Assembly: GCF_005771565.1 (NCBI RefSeq)
Contig: NZ_VAWA01000007.1
Span: 62,001-126,000, forward strand
From: Nesterenkonia sphaerica
Lineage (GTDB): Bacteria; Actinomycetota; Actinomycetes; Actinomycetales; Micrococcaceae
DNA: 64,000 bases
Reading direction: 5' to 3'
The notes under the pieces were generated by a model. That model saw only the letters and a list, made by a program, of their open reading frames with translations, made no database searches and had not been told where the DNA came from. Both the position numbers and the translations under genes were made by a program. Positions 37,836-46,540 of the stretch are shown here, piece after piece. Numbering within the stretch: position 1 is the stretch's first letter; each line of letters opens with the position of its first letter.

Positions 37836-38678
37836 TCAGGAGCTCCCCACGCGGAAACGTGCGAAGGCAAGCGCGTTGGTGCCGGCCTGCTCCAGGACCT
37901 TCGCGACAGAGACCTTGGGGTCCTTCGCGAACGGCTGGTCGACCAAGACGTGCTCCTTGAAGTAGGCGTTGGTGCGCCCTTCGATGATCTTCGGCATTGC
38001 CTGCTCGGGCTTGTTCTCGGCCCGGGCGGTTTCCTCTGCGATCCGACGCTCGTTGGCCACCGTCTCTGCAGGCACCTCATCCCGAGTCAGGTATGACGGG
38101 GAGAAGGCAGCTGCGTGGACGGCCACATCGTGAGCTGCGGTCTGGGCTTCCGGAGTGTCCGAATCCACAGCCACCAGCACGCCCACCTGCGCGGGGAGGT
38201 CCTTGGAGGTCTTGTGGAGGTAGGCGTCGACGTAGGAGCCGGTCACCTTGGCCAGACGGCGGACCACAATCTTCTCGCCCAGGATGGCCCCGCCTTCCTC
38301 GGTGACGTAGTCGCTGACCTTGCGACCATCGATGTCAGCCTCCAGCAGCGCCTCTGCGGAGTCGACGCCGTGGCTCACGGCTGCTTCGAGGACTTTCTCA
38401 GCCAGGCCGATGAACTTGTCAGACTTGGCCACGAAGTCGGTCTCGGCGTTGATCTCCAGCAGGTAGCCGGTGCCGTCGACGACTTTGGCAAGCACGATGC
38501 CCTCGGCGGCTGAGCGTCCTTCACGCTTGGCCGCGCCCTTGAGCCCCTTGATCCGGATGGCTTCGATGGCTTTATCGACGTCGCCGTCGGCTTCATCGAG
38601 CGCCTTCTTCACGTCCATCATGCCTGCGCCGGTACGTTCGCGCAGGGCCTTGATATCAGCAGCGGTGTAATTCGCCAT
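37836..38678 (-). CDS. tsf: elongation factor Ts
   Basis: Nucleotide exchange factor of EF-Tu. 280 residues starting MANYTAADIKALRERTGAGMMDVKKAL, with the TDFVAKSDKF core motif and the two-lobed C-terminal region. It is preceded by rpsB by 35 bases. Confidence 0.97.
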   Translation of the reverse strand: MANYTAADIKALRERTGAGMMDVKKALDEADGDVDKAIEAIRIKGLKGAAKREGRSAAEGIVLAKVVDGTGYLLEINAETDFVAKSDKFIGLAEKVLEAAVSHGVDSAEALLEADIDGRKVSDYVTEEGGAILGEKIVVRRLAKVTGSYVDAYLHKTSKDLPAQVGVLVAVDSDTPEAQTAAHDVAVHAAAFSPSYLTRDEVPAETVANERRIAEETARAENKPEQAMPKIIEGRTNAYFKEHVLVDQPFAKDPKVSVAKVLEQAGTNALAFARFRVGSS

Positions 38679-38713
38679 TAGTGTCTGTGTCCTCTCAGAT
38701 CAGAGTAAGTAGA

Positions 38714-39640
38714 TCAGCTGTCGGAGGTCTTCGCAGCGGCCTCGCCGGCGTCAGCGTTGACAGGCACTTCAGCTTCGCCCGTCTCGTCCTCAGCAGCAGC
38801 GTCACTGTCGGTGCGCGGAGCAGCCTGGTCAGGCTCCTGCTCAGCGACGGTGGCAGCCGAGTTCTGCTCTGCGGCGTGCTTCTCCAGCAGCTCACGCTCC
38901 CACTCGGCCATCGGCTCAGCTGCCGCGCCGGAGCCGCCTCCGCGGCGCTCCTCGCGCGCAATCAGACCGTCGGCCACAGCGTCAGCCACCACGCGGGTGA
39001 GCAGGTCCACGGAGCGGATGGCGTCGTCGTTGCCCGGAATCGGGTAGTCGACCTCGTCCGGATCGCAGTTGGTGTCCAGGATCGCAATGACCGGTATGCC
39101 CAGTTTCTGCGCCTCGTCCACGGCCAGGTGCTCTTTGTTGGTGTCCACGACCCACATTGCAGAGGGAGTCTTGGTCATGTTGCGGATACCGCCGAGGTTG
39201 GCCTGCAGCTTGTCCAGCTCACGGCGCAGCAGCAACAGTTCCTTCTTGGTGTGGCCGGAGCCGGCGACGTCCTCGAAGTCGATCTCTTCCAGCTCCTTCA
39301 TACGCTGAACGCGCTTGGAGACGGTCTGGAAGTTGGTGAGCATACCGCCGAGCCAACGGTGGTTGACGTAGGGCTGGCCCACCCGGGTGGCCTGCTCGGC
39401 GATGGCTTCCTGGCCCTGCTTCTTGGTGCCGACGAACAGGATGCTGCCGCCGTGGGCGACAGTCTGCTTGACGAACTCGTAGGCACGGTCGATGTAGCTC
39501 AGTGACTGCTGGAGGTCAACGATGTAGATGCCGTTGCGCTCGGTGAAGATGTAGCGCTTCATCTTGGGGTTCCAGCGGCGGGTCTGGTGGCCGAAGTGCA
39601 CACCGGAGTCGAGCAGCTGACGCATAGTTACGACAGGCAT
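38714..39640 (-). CDS. rpsB: 30S ribosomal protein S2
   Basis: 308 residues: [27 protein letters not shown], the coiled-coil region, [20 protein letters not shown] and the C-terminal acidic, Ala/Glu-rich tail of about 80 residues that is longer than in E. coli but common in actinobacteria. ATG 39640 has AAAGGA upstream. Confidence 0.97.
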   Translation of the reverse strand: MPVVTMRQLLDSGVHFGHQTRRWNPKMKRYIFTERNGIYIVDLQQSLSYIDRAYEFVKQTVAHGGSILFVGTKKQGQEAIAEQATRVGQPYVNHRWLGGMLTNFQTVSKRVQRMKELEEIDFEDVAGSGHTKKELLLLRRELDKLQANLGGIRNMTKTPSAMWVVDTNKEHLAVDEAQKLGIPVIAILDTNCDPDEVDYPIPGNDDAIRSVDLLTRVVADAVADGLIAREERRGGGSGAAAEPMAEWERELLEKHAAEQNSAATVAEQEPDQAAPRTDSDAAAEDETGEAEVPVNADAGEAAAKTSDS

Positions 39641-40030
39641 GATGTCCTTTCACTGCCGGGCTTTTCACACAGCGCGCTGTGCAGCACCGGCTCATTTTTT
39701 GTCGGTTGCAAAATTGCTCGGTTCTCCCGAGCTCCTAGCGCGGTCAGAGGTGTGACCTCATACTCCCGGACACGCCAAGTGCCGCTTCCATGAGCGGCTT
39801 GTCGTGGACCGAAGGGAGCATCCTCACCCAGACTGCAAGTGAGCTTCCCGCGCGCGTAGTCAGCCTTCCGGTGGGCACCACGAAGTGCACACAGTCAAGC
39901 TGCTGGTTGTAGTCTAGCGCGGGCCCAGAGTTTTCCCCAACTGGCAGCTCGGCTGCTCCACTCCGCTGAGTCCTGCACAGGCGTGCGCTTCGAGACTGCG
40001 GCGTTCGGTGCTGCGGCTGACCCTGGTGAT
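39641..40030. promoter_or_regulatory. divergent gap between rpsB and the M23 peptidase gene
   Basis: 390 bases without a supported gene. On the minus strand the rpsB leader contains the 14-base palindrome CACAGCGCGCTGTG (39668-39681) between GCCGG and CCGGC arms, preceding the ribosome-binding site. An S2- or growth-related control element is possible. I recognise no promoter for the peptidase gene with confidence. Confidence 0.4.
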
Positions 40031-40612
40031 ATGTCCCCTGAACAGCCTGCGACGGCGCCGGCGCTCTTTCCGCACTCGGGACGGCCAGTCCTGTGGTGGC
40101 CCCGTCCGCACCAGTTGCTAGTGATGCTCCTGCTCGCTCTGGCCGTCCTGGGGATGCCGCCTGCCTCGGCGGAGAATCGGCCTGCACAGTGGCTTCCTCC
40201 GGTGGAGGGAGAGGTGGTAGAGGAGTTTGCCGCTCCCCCGGCTCCCTGGGCAGCCGGCCACCGCGGAGTGGACTTGGCCGCTCCATCCGGCAGTGAGATT
40301 CGGGCACCGGCTCACGGTGTGGTGAGCTTCTCCGGCCTCGTGGTCAACCGCGAGGTTCTCTCCATCAACCACGGTTCGGGATACGTCAGCTCTTTCGAAC
40401 CGGTGGAGTCCGAGCTCGAGCCCGGAGACCCGGTCTCCACAGGCGAGACCGTGGCCCGCCTGGGCACCTACGACGACGGCACCCATCACTGCGCCGAACC
40501 CTGCCTGCACTGGGGTGTGCGACTGCACGGTGAATACATCAACCCTCTGCTGCTCACCGGTGAGGTCGAACCCTCCGTCCTGCTACCTCTACATGAGTCG
40601 GAGGAGCGCTGA
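40031..40612 (+). CDS. M23 family metallopeptidase, secreted
   Basis: 193 residues. A signal peptide-like N-terminus ends near PPASA. The LytM domain follows: HRGVDLAAPSGSEIRAPAHGVV with its zinc-binding His/Asp, INHGSGYVSSFEPV, and the final CLHWGVRLHG with the catalytic H-x-H-type pair (LHWG). Acts on cell-wall peptides in this family. ATG 40031 is chosen over 39983, where the extra residues have no family counterpart. An M23 gene upstream of rpsB is typical of actinobacteria. Confidence 0.85.
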   Translation: MSPEQPATAPALFPHSGRPVLWWPRPHQLLVMLLLALAVLGMPPASAENRPAQWLPPVEGEVVEEFAAPPAPWAAGHRGVDLAAPSGSEIRAPAHGVVSFSGLVVNREVLSINHGSGYVSSFEPVESELEPGDPVSTGETVARLGTYDDGTHHCAEPCLHWGVRLHGEYINPLLLTGEVEPSVLLPLHESEER

Positions 40613-40698
40613 TGGCAGCCCATTAGGGAACACTTCACAAAGTTACGGTCCGATATCGAAGACCCATGCAGGTAAGGGCTGGCACGGACGGCAACCGG

Positions 40699-41436
40699 TC
40701 ACACAACCCCTGAGCCGCCCAGTAACAGCCCCACTACGTAGGTGGTTCCGAGCGCAAGAGCTCCACCGACCACCAGGCGCAGAGCCGCTCTGACCCGCGA
40801 ACTACCGCCTACCTGCGCTGAGGTCAGTCCCGTCAACCCCAATGCCACCAGCACCGCGAGGAAGGTCACCGGTACCCGCCACGCCTCGGGTGGCAGCAGA
40901 ATCGCGAGCAATGGCAGGAGCCCACCGACCGTGAAGGCTGCGGCCGATGCCGCCGCGGCATGCCAAGGGCTCACGACATCCTCCTGATCAATATTCAGCT
41001 CCGCTGAGAGGTGAGCTGCTAATGCGTCGTGCTCTGTAAGCTCGAGGGCAACCTGTCGGGCCGTCTTCCTGCTGAGACCTCGAGCGCGGTAGAGGTCGGT
41101 AAGCTCCTGGAGTTCCTCCTCGGGCAACTCCTCGAGCTCACTCCGTTCCTTCGCGATAAGCGCCCGTTCACTGTCGCTCTGACTGCTCACCGATACGTAC
41201 TCCCCCAGCGCCATCGAGACCGCACCACCCACCAGCCCCGCGACGCCTGCAGTCAGAACAGGGCCTGTGGCTGTCGACGCCCCAGCGACACCGACGACAA
41301 TCGCCGCCACAGAAACGATGCCGTCATTAGCGCCCAACACACTGGCACGAAGCCAGTTCAAGCGTGTCGCAAGACCTGACCGGTGAGGTTCGGCAGGATG
41401 TCCGCCTGGAATCGGCGCAGAAGCCATTCGCCTCAT
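40699..41436 (-). CDS. VIT1/CCC1-family iron/manganese transporter
   Basis: 245 residues with four or five membrane segments: RLNWLRASVLGANDGIVSVAAIVVGVAGA, then GLVGGAVSMALGEYVSVSSQSDSERA, the metal-binding cytosolic helices rich in Glu (ELEELPEEELQELTDLYRARG), and a C-terminal membrane pair. Probably moves Fe2+ or Mn2+ out of the cytosol, as known for VIT family members. ATG 41436 with AGGTG upstream is preferred over GTG 41481, whose codon lies inside a tandem repeat. Confidence 0.88.
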   Translation of the reverse strand: MRRMASAPIPGGHPAEPHRSGLATRLNWLRASVLGANDGIVSVAAIVVGVAGASTATGPVLTAGVAGLVGGAVSMALGEYVSVSSQSDSERALIAKERSELEELPEEELQELTDLYRARGLSRKTARQVALELTEHDALAAHLSAELNIDQEDVVSPWHAAAASAAAFTVGGLLPLLAILLPPEAWRVPVTFLAVLVALGLTGLTSAQVGGSSRVRAALRLVVGGALALGTTYVVGLLLGGSGVV

Positions 41437-41475
41437 GTCATCACCTGATCCGTTCTTGCTCAGTGATCCTGGTTG

Positions 41476-41535
41476 TATCACTCACCGCACAGGGTGCCTC
41501 TAACATATCACTCACCGCACAGGGTGCCTCTAACA
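41476..41535. repeat. two perfect 30-base tandem copies upstream of the VIT gene
   Basis: The 30 bases 41476-41505 (beginning TATCACTCACCGCAC) recur exactly at 41506-41535. They lie just upstream of the probable VIT start, so they could affect its promoter or be a recent slippage duplication. Confidence 0.85.
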
Positions 41536-41881
41536 CATCCCAAGTGTCTGCCCGAGCACTCGAAAGCGCGGTCGACCTCTTCACATCCCAGCATCCTTGA
41601 CCTGTTCACGCTAGAGCCCAAGGGCCTAAGAGTTGCGTCACGAATGAGGTGACACCGGACTCGAACCCTCCGACGTACTGCCACTGCCATCACGACGCGT
41701 CCACCGCCTACTGCCCGGTGAACTCAAACACGTCGTTCAGCCCCTGCTAAGTGACGATTGATAACAATGTGGACCGGGAGATCCTCTCGCGTCCAATATC
41801 AACACGGTGAAAAAGCCGGCATTGTCAGGGTTCTGACCAACCAGAGCGACAGGGCCCTTGATCTCGAAAGGAGCCACTCTT
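41536..41881. other. intergenic gap with no supported gene
   Basis: 346 bases between the VIT gene and the DUF2267 gene. It holds the promoter of at least the DUF2267 gene; TTGATAACAAT near 41758-41768 is AT-rich enough to be part of it. I see no coding frame, no full tRNA and no clear terminator here. Confidence 0.5.
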
Positions 41882-42262
41882 ATGCGCTATGACGAGTTCA
41901 TCAAGACCGTGAGCGAACGCGACGGTCACGACGACCGCGAAATAGCTGTCCAGACGACCGAAGTTGTCCTGGCTGACTTGGGCCAGCGTCTGAAGGGCGG
42001 TGAGGCTGACAACCTTGCGGCCCAGCTCCCCGAAGAACTCAAGGGGCCCCTCACAGAGCATGCGGCAACTGAGCCTGTTGTCGATGACGTGGATGATTTT
42101 CTGCGCCGGGTCGCAACTCACTTAGGCGCGGGGGTCGACCCGGAACAGGCCCGGCACCACGTCGCAGCAGTGTTCGCGACTCTGAGCGAAGCCGTATCTG
42201 AAGGCGAAATCCAGAACCTGCGCTCTCAGCTGCCGGCTGGTTTCGGTCCGCTTTTCAAGTAA
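41882..42262 (+). CDS. DUF2267 protein
   Basis: 126 residues: MRYDEFIKTVSERDG, then VVLADLGQRLKGGEADNLAAQLPEELKGPL, and a second similar half, DFLRRVATHLG and AVFATLSEAVSEGEIQNLRSQLP, so the protein is an internal duplication typical of DUF2267. AAAGGAG precedes ATG 41882. Function is unknown; DUF2267 genes are often stress-induced. A strong bidirectional terminator follows. Confidence 0.85.
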   Translation: MRYDEFIKTVSERDGHDDREIAVQTTEVVLADLGQRLKGGEADNLAAQLPEELKGPLTEHAATEPVVDDVDDFLRRVATHLGAGVDPEQARHHVAAVFATLSEAVSEGEIQNLRSQLPAGFGPLFK

Positions 42263-42441
42263 GGAGCAGTCTGAGCACCAGAAAGACCCACGGCTTCCCG
42301 CGGGATCCCCGCGGCGGGGAGGAGAAAACGTGCTAGTGCGGCGATCTCTCGCCTTGCCTTCCGCCTTGCCTTCGGGGTGCGGCGAGTCGGTCTTCGCGCC
42401 CCATAGGGACATACACGCCTGGTGAATACAGCGAAAATGTA

Positions 42442-42481
42442 GAAATGCCCCTCGGACACATTTGCGTCCGAGGGGCATTTC
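42442..42481. terminator. bidirectional terminator, 16-base perfect stem
   Basis: GAAATGCCCCTCGGAC (42442-42457) and its exact complement GTCCGAGGGGCATTTC (42466-42481) with an eight-base loop. It lies between the convergent DUF2267 and SRPBCC genes and would stop both. Confidence 0.85.
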
Positions 42482-42543
42482 AGTGCCTTCGATGAAGTTG
42501 GCGGAGCTTAAACGCCGGGGCCTAGCCCTTCAGGAGGTGCCCC

Positions 42544-43074
42544 TCAGGAGATGCGGGGTACGCCTCCGCCTTGGGTTCCATCCACCGGGGGCGTGGAGGC
42601 CGGGGTGCCGGTCTCGGACCCGTGGCCGATCTTGCCTCTCCAAGCACCCGTGGAGTAGCCCTCGGACTCGATCAGCTCCTTAAAGTTCTCTAGGTCCTTT
42701 TCAGCCCGGTTGTCCACCACGTTGAGCGTGTCGCCTACCTTCTCGACCCAGTTGTCGGGCTCGTACTCCAGTTCAAGGCGCACTTCAGTCTTCCCGGGTC
42801 CTGCTTCCTTGAAGGTCACCACGCCGGAATTGACAGCACCTTCTGTGGCCGCCCAGGCGATCTTCTGGTCAGGCACCTGCTCCAGGATCTCCGCCTTCCA
42901 CTGCCGGCGCACACCACCGATCTCCGCGACCCATTCCAGGCGCTTGTCATCAAGCTGGTGAACAGCGGTGACGCCGTTCATGAAGTGGGGGAATTCCTCG
43001 AACTGAGTCCACTGGTTGTAGGCGGTGGACTCAGGGACCTCGATTACCACGGTCTTTTCAACTTTGGTCGTCAT
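42544..43074 (-). CDS. SRPBCC family protein
   Basis: 176 residues of the START/polyketide-cyclase fold: TVVIEVPESTAYNQWTQFEEFPHFMNGV at the N-terminus, WKAEILEQVPDQKIAWAATEG, GKTEVRLELEYEPDNWVEKVGD and the C-terminal helix DLENFKELIES. A Gly/Pro-rich tail follows. The ligand is unknown. It stands between two terminators or promoters and has no partner; frequent companions in actinobacteria are stress-response genes. Confidence 0.85.
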   Translation of the reverse strand: MTTKVEKTVVIEVPESTAYNQWTQFEEFPHFMNGVTAVHQLDDKRLEWVAEIGGVRRQWKAEILEQVPDQKIAWAATEGAVNSGVVTFKEAGPGKTEVRLELEYEPDNWVEKVGDTLNVVDNRAEKDLENFKELIESEGYSTGAWRGKIGHGSETGTPASTPPVDGTQGGGVPRIS

Positions 43075-43306
43075 GACATCTCCTCATCTCGGGATTATCT
43101 GTCAACGCGAGGTCACGACCCGCGATACGGGCGACTATACATACTCGCCAGTAGACCTAATAGGGGGGTATCGCTGGGTATTTTCTGTTAAGAGTCTGAA
43201 CGCTCTGAAGGGGTGGCACCCGCCATACTGCTCCACTTCACAGGTCTCGCGCGGTGCGGAAGACTGCACATCAGACCGGAGTGACCCTCACCAAGGAGGT
43301 TTGAAC

Positions 43307-44749
43307 ATGGACGAGCTGTTAGAAATGAGCGCCGTGGAACTCGTGACCCGCCTGCGTGACAGGGAGGTCTCCTCCCGTGAAGTGGTCCACGCGCACCTGG
43401 AACATATTGAAGGGGTCAACCCAGCCATCAACGCCGTGGTGACCGTTGAGGCAGAGGCGGCGCTCGTGGCTGCAAGCCGCGCGGACGAACTCATCGTTTC
43501 CGAAGGCCCGGCCGGACCTCTTCATGGTCTGCCGATGACCCACAAAGACACTCATCGCACGCAAGGAATGCGGACCACACAAGGGTCCCTGGTATTCCAG
43601 AACGAGATCCCGAAAGAGGACGATCTCATCATCAGCCGACTCCGTCAGGCGGGGGTCATCTCCACCGGAAAGACCAATGTCCCGGAGTTCGGCGCCGGAT
43701 CGCACACTTTCAACGAGGTCTTCGGCACCACGACCAACCCCTATGCCACTGATCGCAGCGCTGGTGGGTCCAGCGGCGGCGTCGCTGCGGCAATTGCCGC
43801 GGGAATTCAGCCCTTGGGTGAAGGGAGCGACATGGGCGGTTCGCTGCGCATCCCCGCATCGTTCTGCAACCTCACAGGCTTCCGCCCCTCCTACGGAGTC
43901 ATTCCAGCCCCGTCGCCGGTGGATGCGTGGCAGTGGCTCGGGCGCACCGGACCGATGGCGCGCACGGTGGCCGACATTGCCCTGTTCATGTCAGCCGTGG
44001 CGGGGCCCGCCCCCGAGCAGCCCCTGCCCGCTCCGGTACAGGCCGGCTCCTTCGCCGGTCCACTGACCGGCGATCTGGCCGGAGTGCGCATTGGCTGGTC
44101 TCCTGACTTCGGTCTTGGAATCCCCGTGGAACGCGATGTGCTGGAGGTGCTGGAGGCGCAGCTGAGTATTTTCGAGGAGATGGGCGCCACAGTGGAGGAG
44201 GCATCCATCGACTTTTCTGAGGCAGACACCGTCTTCACCACCACCCGGGCGATGACCTTCGCCGCCGGATTGGGAGACCTTGTGCGCCAACACCGAAGCC
44301 TGATCAAACCTGAGGTGGTCTGGAACGTGGAGCAGGGATGGGCGCTGACAGCGCAGGACTGGATTGACGCCACTGCGGCTGCCACCCGCTTACAGGACCA
44401 CGTGCGGGCATTCTTCGCCACATTCGACCTGTTTCTCAGTCCCGCTGCCCAGGTGCTCCCCTTCGACGCCTCCCTCCGCTACCCCACCGAAATTGAGGGC
44501 CAGCGGCTGCAGACGTACTTGGACTGGATGCGTTCAGCGTGTGTGCTCTCGGCGACGTCGCTGCCGGTACTCAGCCTGCCGGGCGGCTTCACCGCCGACG
44601 GACTCCCCGTGGGTTTCCAATTGGCAGCCAACCACTACCACGACGTGCAATTATTGCGCTACGGCAAGGCCTTCGAAGAGCGGAACTCTGCCGGCGCACG
44701 ACGGCCGAGGATGCTCAGCACGGGCACTGACTCCCAGGACCCAACGTGA
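43307..44749 (+). CDS. amidase (amidase signature family)
   Basis: 480 residues with the Ser-cisSer-Lys triad of the family: K80 in MTHKDTH, S156 in GGSSGG and S179 in DMGGSLRIPA. It hydrolyses an amide bond of unknown substrate. ATG 43307 has AAGGAGG upstream, whereas the frame remains open to 43025. Eight bases separate it from the FUSC-type gene, so both are likely cotranscribed; a catabolic amide plus an exporter is one possible reading. Confidence 0.88.
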   Translation: MDELLEMSAVELVTRLRDREVSSREVVHAHLEHIEGVNPAINAVVTVEAEAALVAASRADELIVSEGPAGPLHGLPMTHKDTHRTQGMRTTQGSLVFQNEIPKEDDLIISRLRQAGVISTGKTNVPEFGAGSHTFNEVFGTTTNPYATDRSAGGSSGGVAAAIAAGIQPLGEGSDMGGSLRIPASFCNLTGFRPSYGVIPAPSPVDAWQWLGRTGPMARTVADIALFMSAVAGPAPEQPLPAPVQAGSFAGPLTGDLAGVRIGWSPDFGLGIPVERDVLEVLEAQLSIFEEMGATVEEASIDFSEADTVFTTTRAMTFAAGLGDLVRQHRSLIKPEVVWNVEQGWALTAQDWIDATAAATRLQDHVRAFFATFDLFLSPAAQVLPFDASLRYPTEIEGQRLQTYLDWMRSACVLSATSLPVLSLPGGFTADGLPVGFQLAANHYHDVQLLRYGKAFEERNSAGARRPRMLSTGTDSQDPT

Positions 44750-44756
44750 GGTGAGG

Positions 44757-45944
44757 ATGAGAGAAACAGACGCGAGCGGCCTTGATCCGGAGTCCGAAGA
44801 CGGCAGCGGCGTGGGCCCGGTGCTGCGGGACAAAGCTCGGCGTGCCCGGGAGGTAGTGCGGCGCCCAGAATTCCTCACCGACGTGCTGCAGATTCTCAAG
44901 ACAGTGGTGGCAGGGACGGGTGCGTGGTGGTTTTCCGTCAGCGTACTGGAGTCGGAACTGGCGTTTCTGGCACCGTGGACTGCGCTGCTGACCGTCCATG
45001 CCACGGTCCACCGGTCGCTCTCGCATGGAGTCCAGACCACGGTCGCCTCGAGCGTCGGGGTGGGAATGTCCTTCGTCATTGGGTACTTCCTGGGCGTGAG
45101 CCTGTGGACTTTTGCGCTGGCGCTGTTTGTCGGCGTGGCGGCTGCCCGGATCTCCTGGATCCGCGATGAAGGAGTAGCGATCGCGACGACGGCCATCTTT
45201 GTGCTGGGCAGCGGATTCGGTGAACAAGCCCCTTTGCTGGATGACCGGATCCTTGAAGTCGCAGTGGGGGTCGCCGCCGGAGTCCTGGTCAATATGCTCA
45301 TTGTGCCGCCCCTGGGTGACAAACAGGCCAGCCGGTACGTGGACAGCCTGAACGAACGTATGGGTGGGGTCCTGGTCAATATGGCCAATGAGTTCTCGGA
45401 TTCGTGGGATACCGACAGGGCCGAGGCGTGGTTCAAGGAGACGGAGTCGATGAGCCAGGAGCTCAATTCGGCCTGGGCGGTGGTGCGCTTCGCCCGGGAA
45501 TCGCGCCGAGCCAACCCGCGGGGCCGCCGCGCAAGAAAGAAGCTTCACCGCAGCGGGTGGAATGCGGAGGAAGCCAGTTACGAGGACATCCTTGAGCGGA
45601 CCGACGAAGGGATCTCGCATCTTCGCCATTTGGCTCGCTCACTGCGGGAGGCCTCATACTCCGACGGCCAGTGGGACGACCGTTTCCGTGTCCGGTGGGC
45701 GCGGATCGTGGGAGATGTGGGCCGGTCCATCGCAGACCCGGACAAAGAGGTGGCCCCGCTGCACGAGGACTTGATGGTGCTCTCGGCCGATTTAGCCGCC
45801 GACGACGGCCTGCCAAGTGATTCGTGGCCGACTTACGGTTCGCTGATAGCCAGTATTCGCCATATCGTGCTCGTGGTTGACGACGTCGCCTCCGCCCGCA
45901 AGGCCCGCGAGAGCCAGTCCGATAACCCCAAGGTCTCCAGCTGA
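44757..45944 (+). CDS. FUSC / aromatic acid exporter-like membrane protein
   Basis: 395 residues. The first ~55 are polar; four to six hydrophobic segments follow between about 60 and 185 (LAFLAPWTALLTVHATVHRSLSHG, then VASSVGVGMSFVIGYFLGV); the C-terminal ~190 residues are soluble and helical. This layout equals half of a FUSC/ArAE-type transporter. ATG 44757 is preceded by GAGGTGAGG. Substrate unknown. Confidence 0.8.
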   Translation: MRETDASGLDPESEDGSGVGPVLRDKARRAREVVRRPEFLTDVLQILKTVVAGTGAWWFSVSVLESELAFLAPWTALLTVHATVHRSLSHGVQTTVASSVGVGMSFVIGYFLGVSLWTFALALFVGVAAARISWIRDEGVAIATTAIFVLGSGFGEQAPLLDDRILEVAVGVAAGVLVNMLIVPPLGDKQASRYVDSLNERMGGVLVNMANEFSDSWDTDRAEAWFKETESMSQELNSAWAVVRFARESRRANPRGRRARKKLHRSGWNAEEASYEDILERTDEGISHLRHLARSLREASYSDGQWDDRFRVRWARIVGDVGRSIADPDKEVAPLHEDLMVLSADLAADDGLPSDSWPTYGSLIASIRHIVLVVDDVASARKARESQSDNPKVSS

Positions 45945-45976
45945 AGATCCCATAACGGCACCGGCTGCGCCAAGAG

Positions 45977-46050
45977 TAGGGGGTGCGGGACTTGAACCCG
46001 CGACCAAAGGATTATGAGTCCTCTGCTCTAACCAACTGAGCTAACCCCCC
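45977..46050 (-). tRNA. tRNA with CAU anticodon, probably tRNA-Ile2 (or elongator tRNA-Met)
   Basis: 74 bases; acceptor GGGGGGT pairs with ACCCCCT, discriminator A; D arm GCTCAGTTGGTTAGAGC; anticodon loop CTCATAA (anticodon CAU) on an AGGA/TCCT stem; T arm CGGGTTCAAGTCCCG. The 3' CCA is not encoded (CTC follows). The TTTGGTC variable region and GC-rich acceptor resemble tRNA-Ile2, whose C34 is modified to lysidine, but elongator Met cannot be excluded by eye. Confidence 0.85.
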
Positions 46051-46132
46051 GTGGCCGCTGATGAGGTGCACCGGCAGCCGCTCTATCCTAACCGAGACCC
46101 ACGGCGTCCATGAGCGAAATGGAACCGGCCCG

Positions 46133-46540
46133 TCACTGGCTAAGCTCGATCCGCACCGAAGCCCGCGCCCGCGGATGCTCATCCGCGGCAATCTCCAGGG
46201 CACGCAGACCGTGCCCTTCGGGGAGCGCCTGTGCCACCTGCAGGGCCACATGCTGGCAGATGACCTCGGTAGTGGAGATCTTGTCCGTGAAGCTCGGATG
46301 TTCGTCCAAATTCCGGTAGCGCAAGCCGTCCAACACCTCAGCCAACAGGGAGGTGGCTTGGCCGATATCGATCACGACCCCGTGCTCGTCGAGACCCTCA
46401 CGCTCAAAGGTGGCGGTGATCGCCAAAGTTGCCCCGTGCATCCGTTGGGCGGGACCAAAGAACTCGCCAGGCAGCGAATGCGCGATCATCACGTGGTCGT
46501 CCACAGAGATGCGAAACACGGGAGTGTGGGCTGAAATCAT
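46133..46540 (-). CDS. PTPS-like protein (6-carboxytetrahydropterin synthase family), altered zinc motif
   Basis: 135 residues of the tunnelling fold: HGATLAITATF, VIDIGQATSLLAEVL and YRNLDEHPSF...STTEVICQHVA correspond to the family's core. In canonical members the HGHNY motif supplies two zinc-binding His; here it reads HGAT, so the second ligand (A37) is missing, and the usual catalytic Cys before it is absent. The gene overlaps the dehydrogenase gene by four bases. So it belongs to an actinobacterial subfamily of unknown substrate rather than QueD proper. Confidence 0.8.
   Translation of the reverse strand: MISAHTPVFRISVDDHVMIAHSLPGEFFGPAQRMHGATLAITATFEREGLDEHGVVIDIGQATSLLAEVLDGLRYRNLDEHPSFTDKISTTEVICQHVALQVAQALPEGHGLRALEIAADEHPRARASVRIELSQ

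Noticed and set aside
41640-41680. tRNA-like GGTTCGAGTCC T-loop sequence on the minus strand
   Set aside because: The T stem does not pair properly and no acceptor, D or anticodon arm could be placed around it; a chance match or decayed remnant is more likely.
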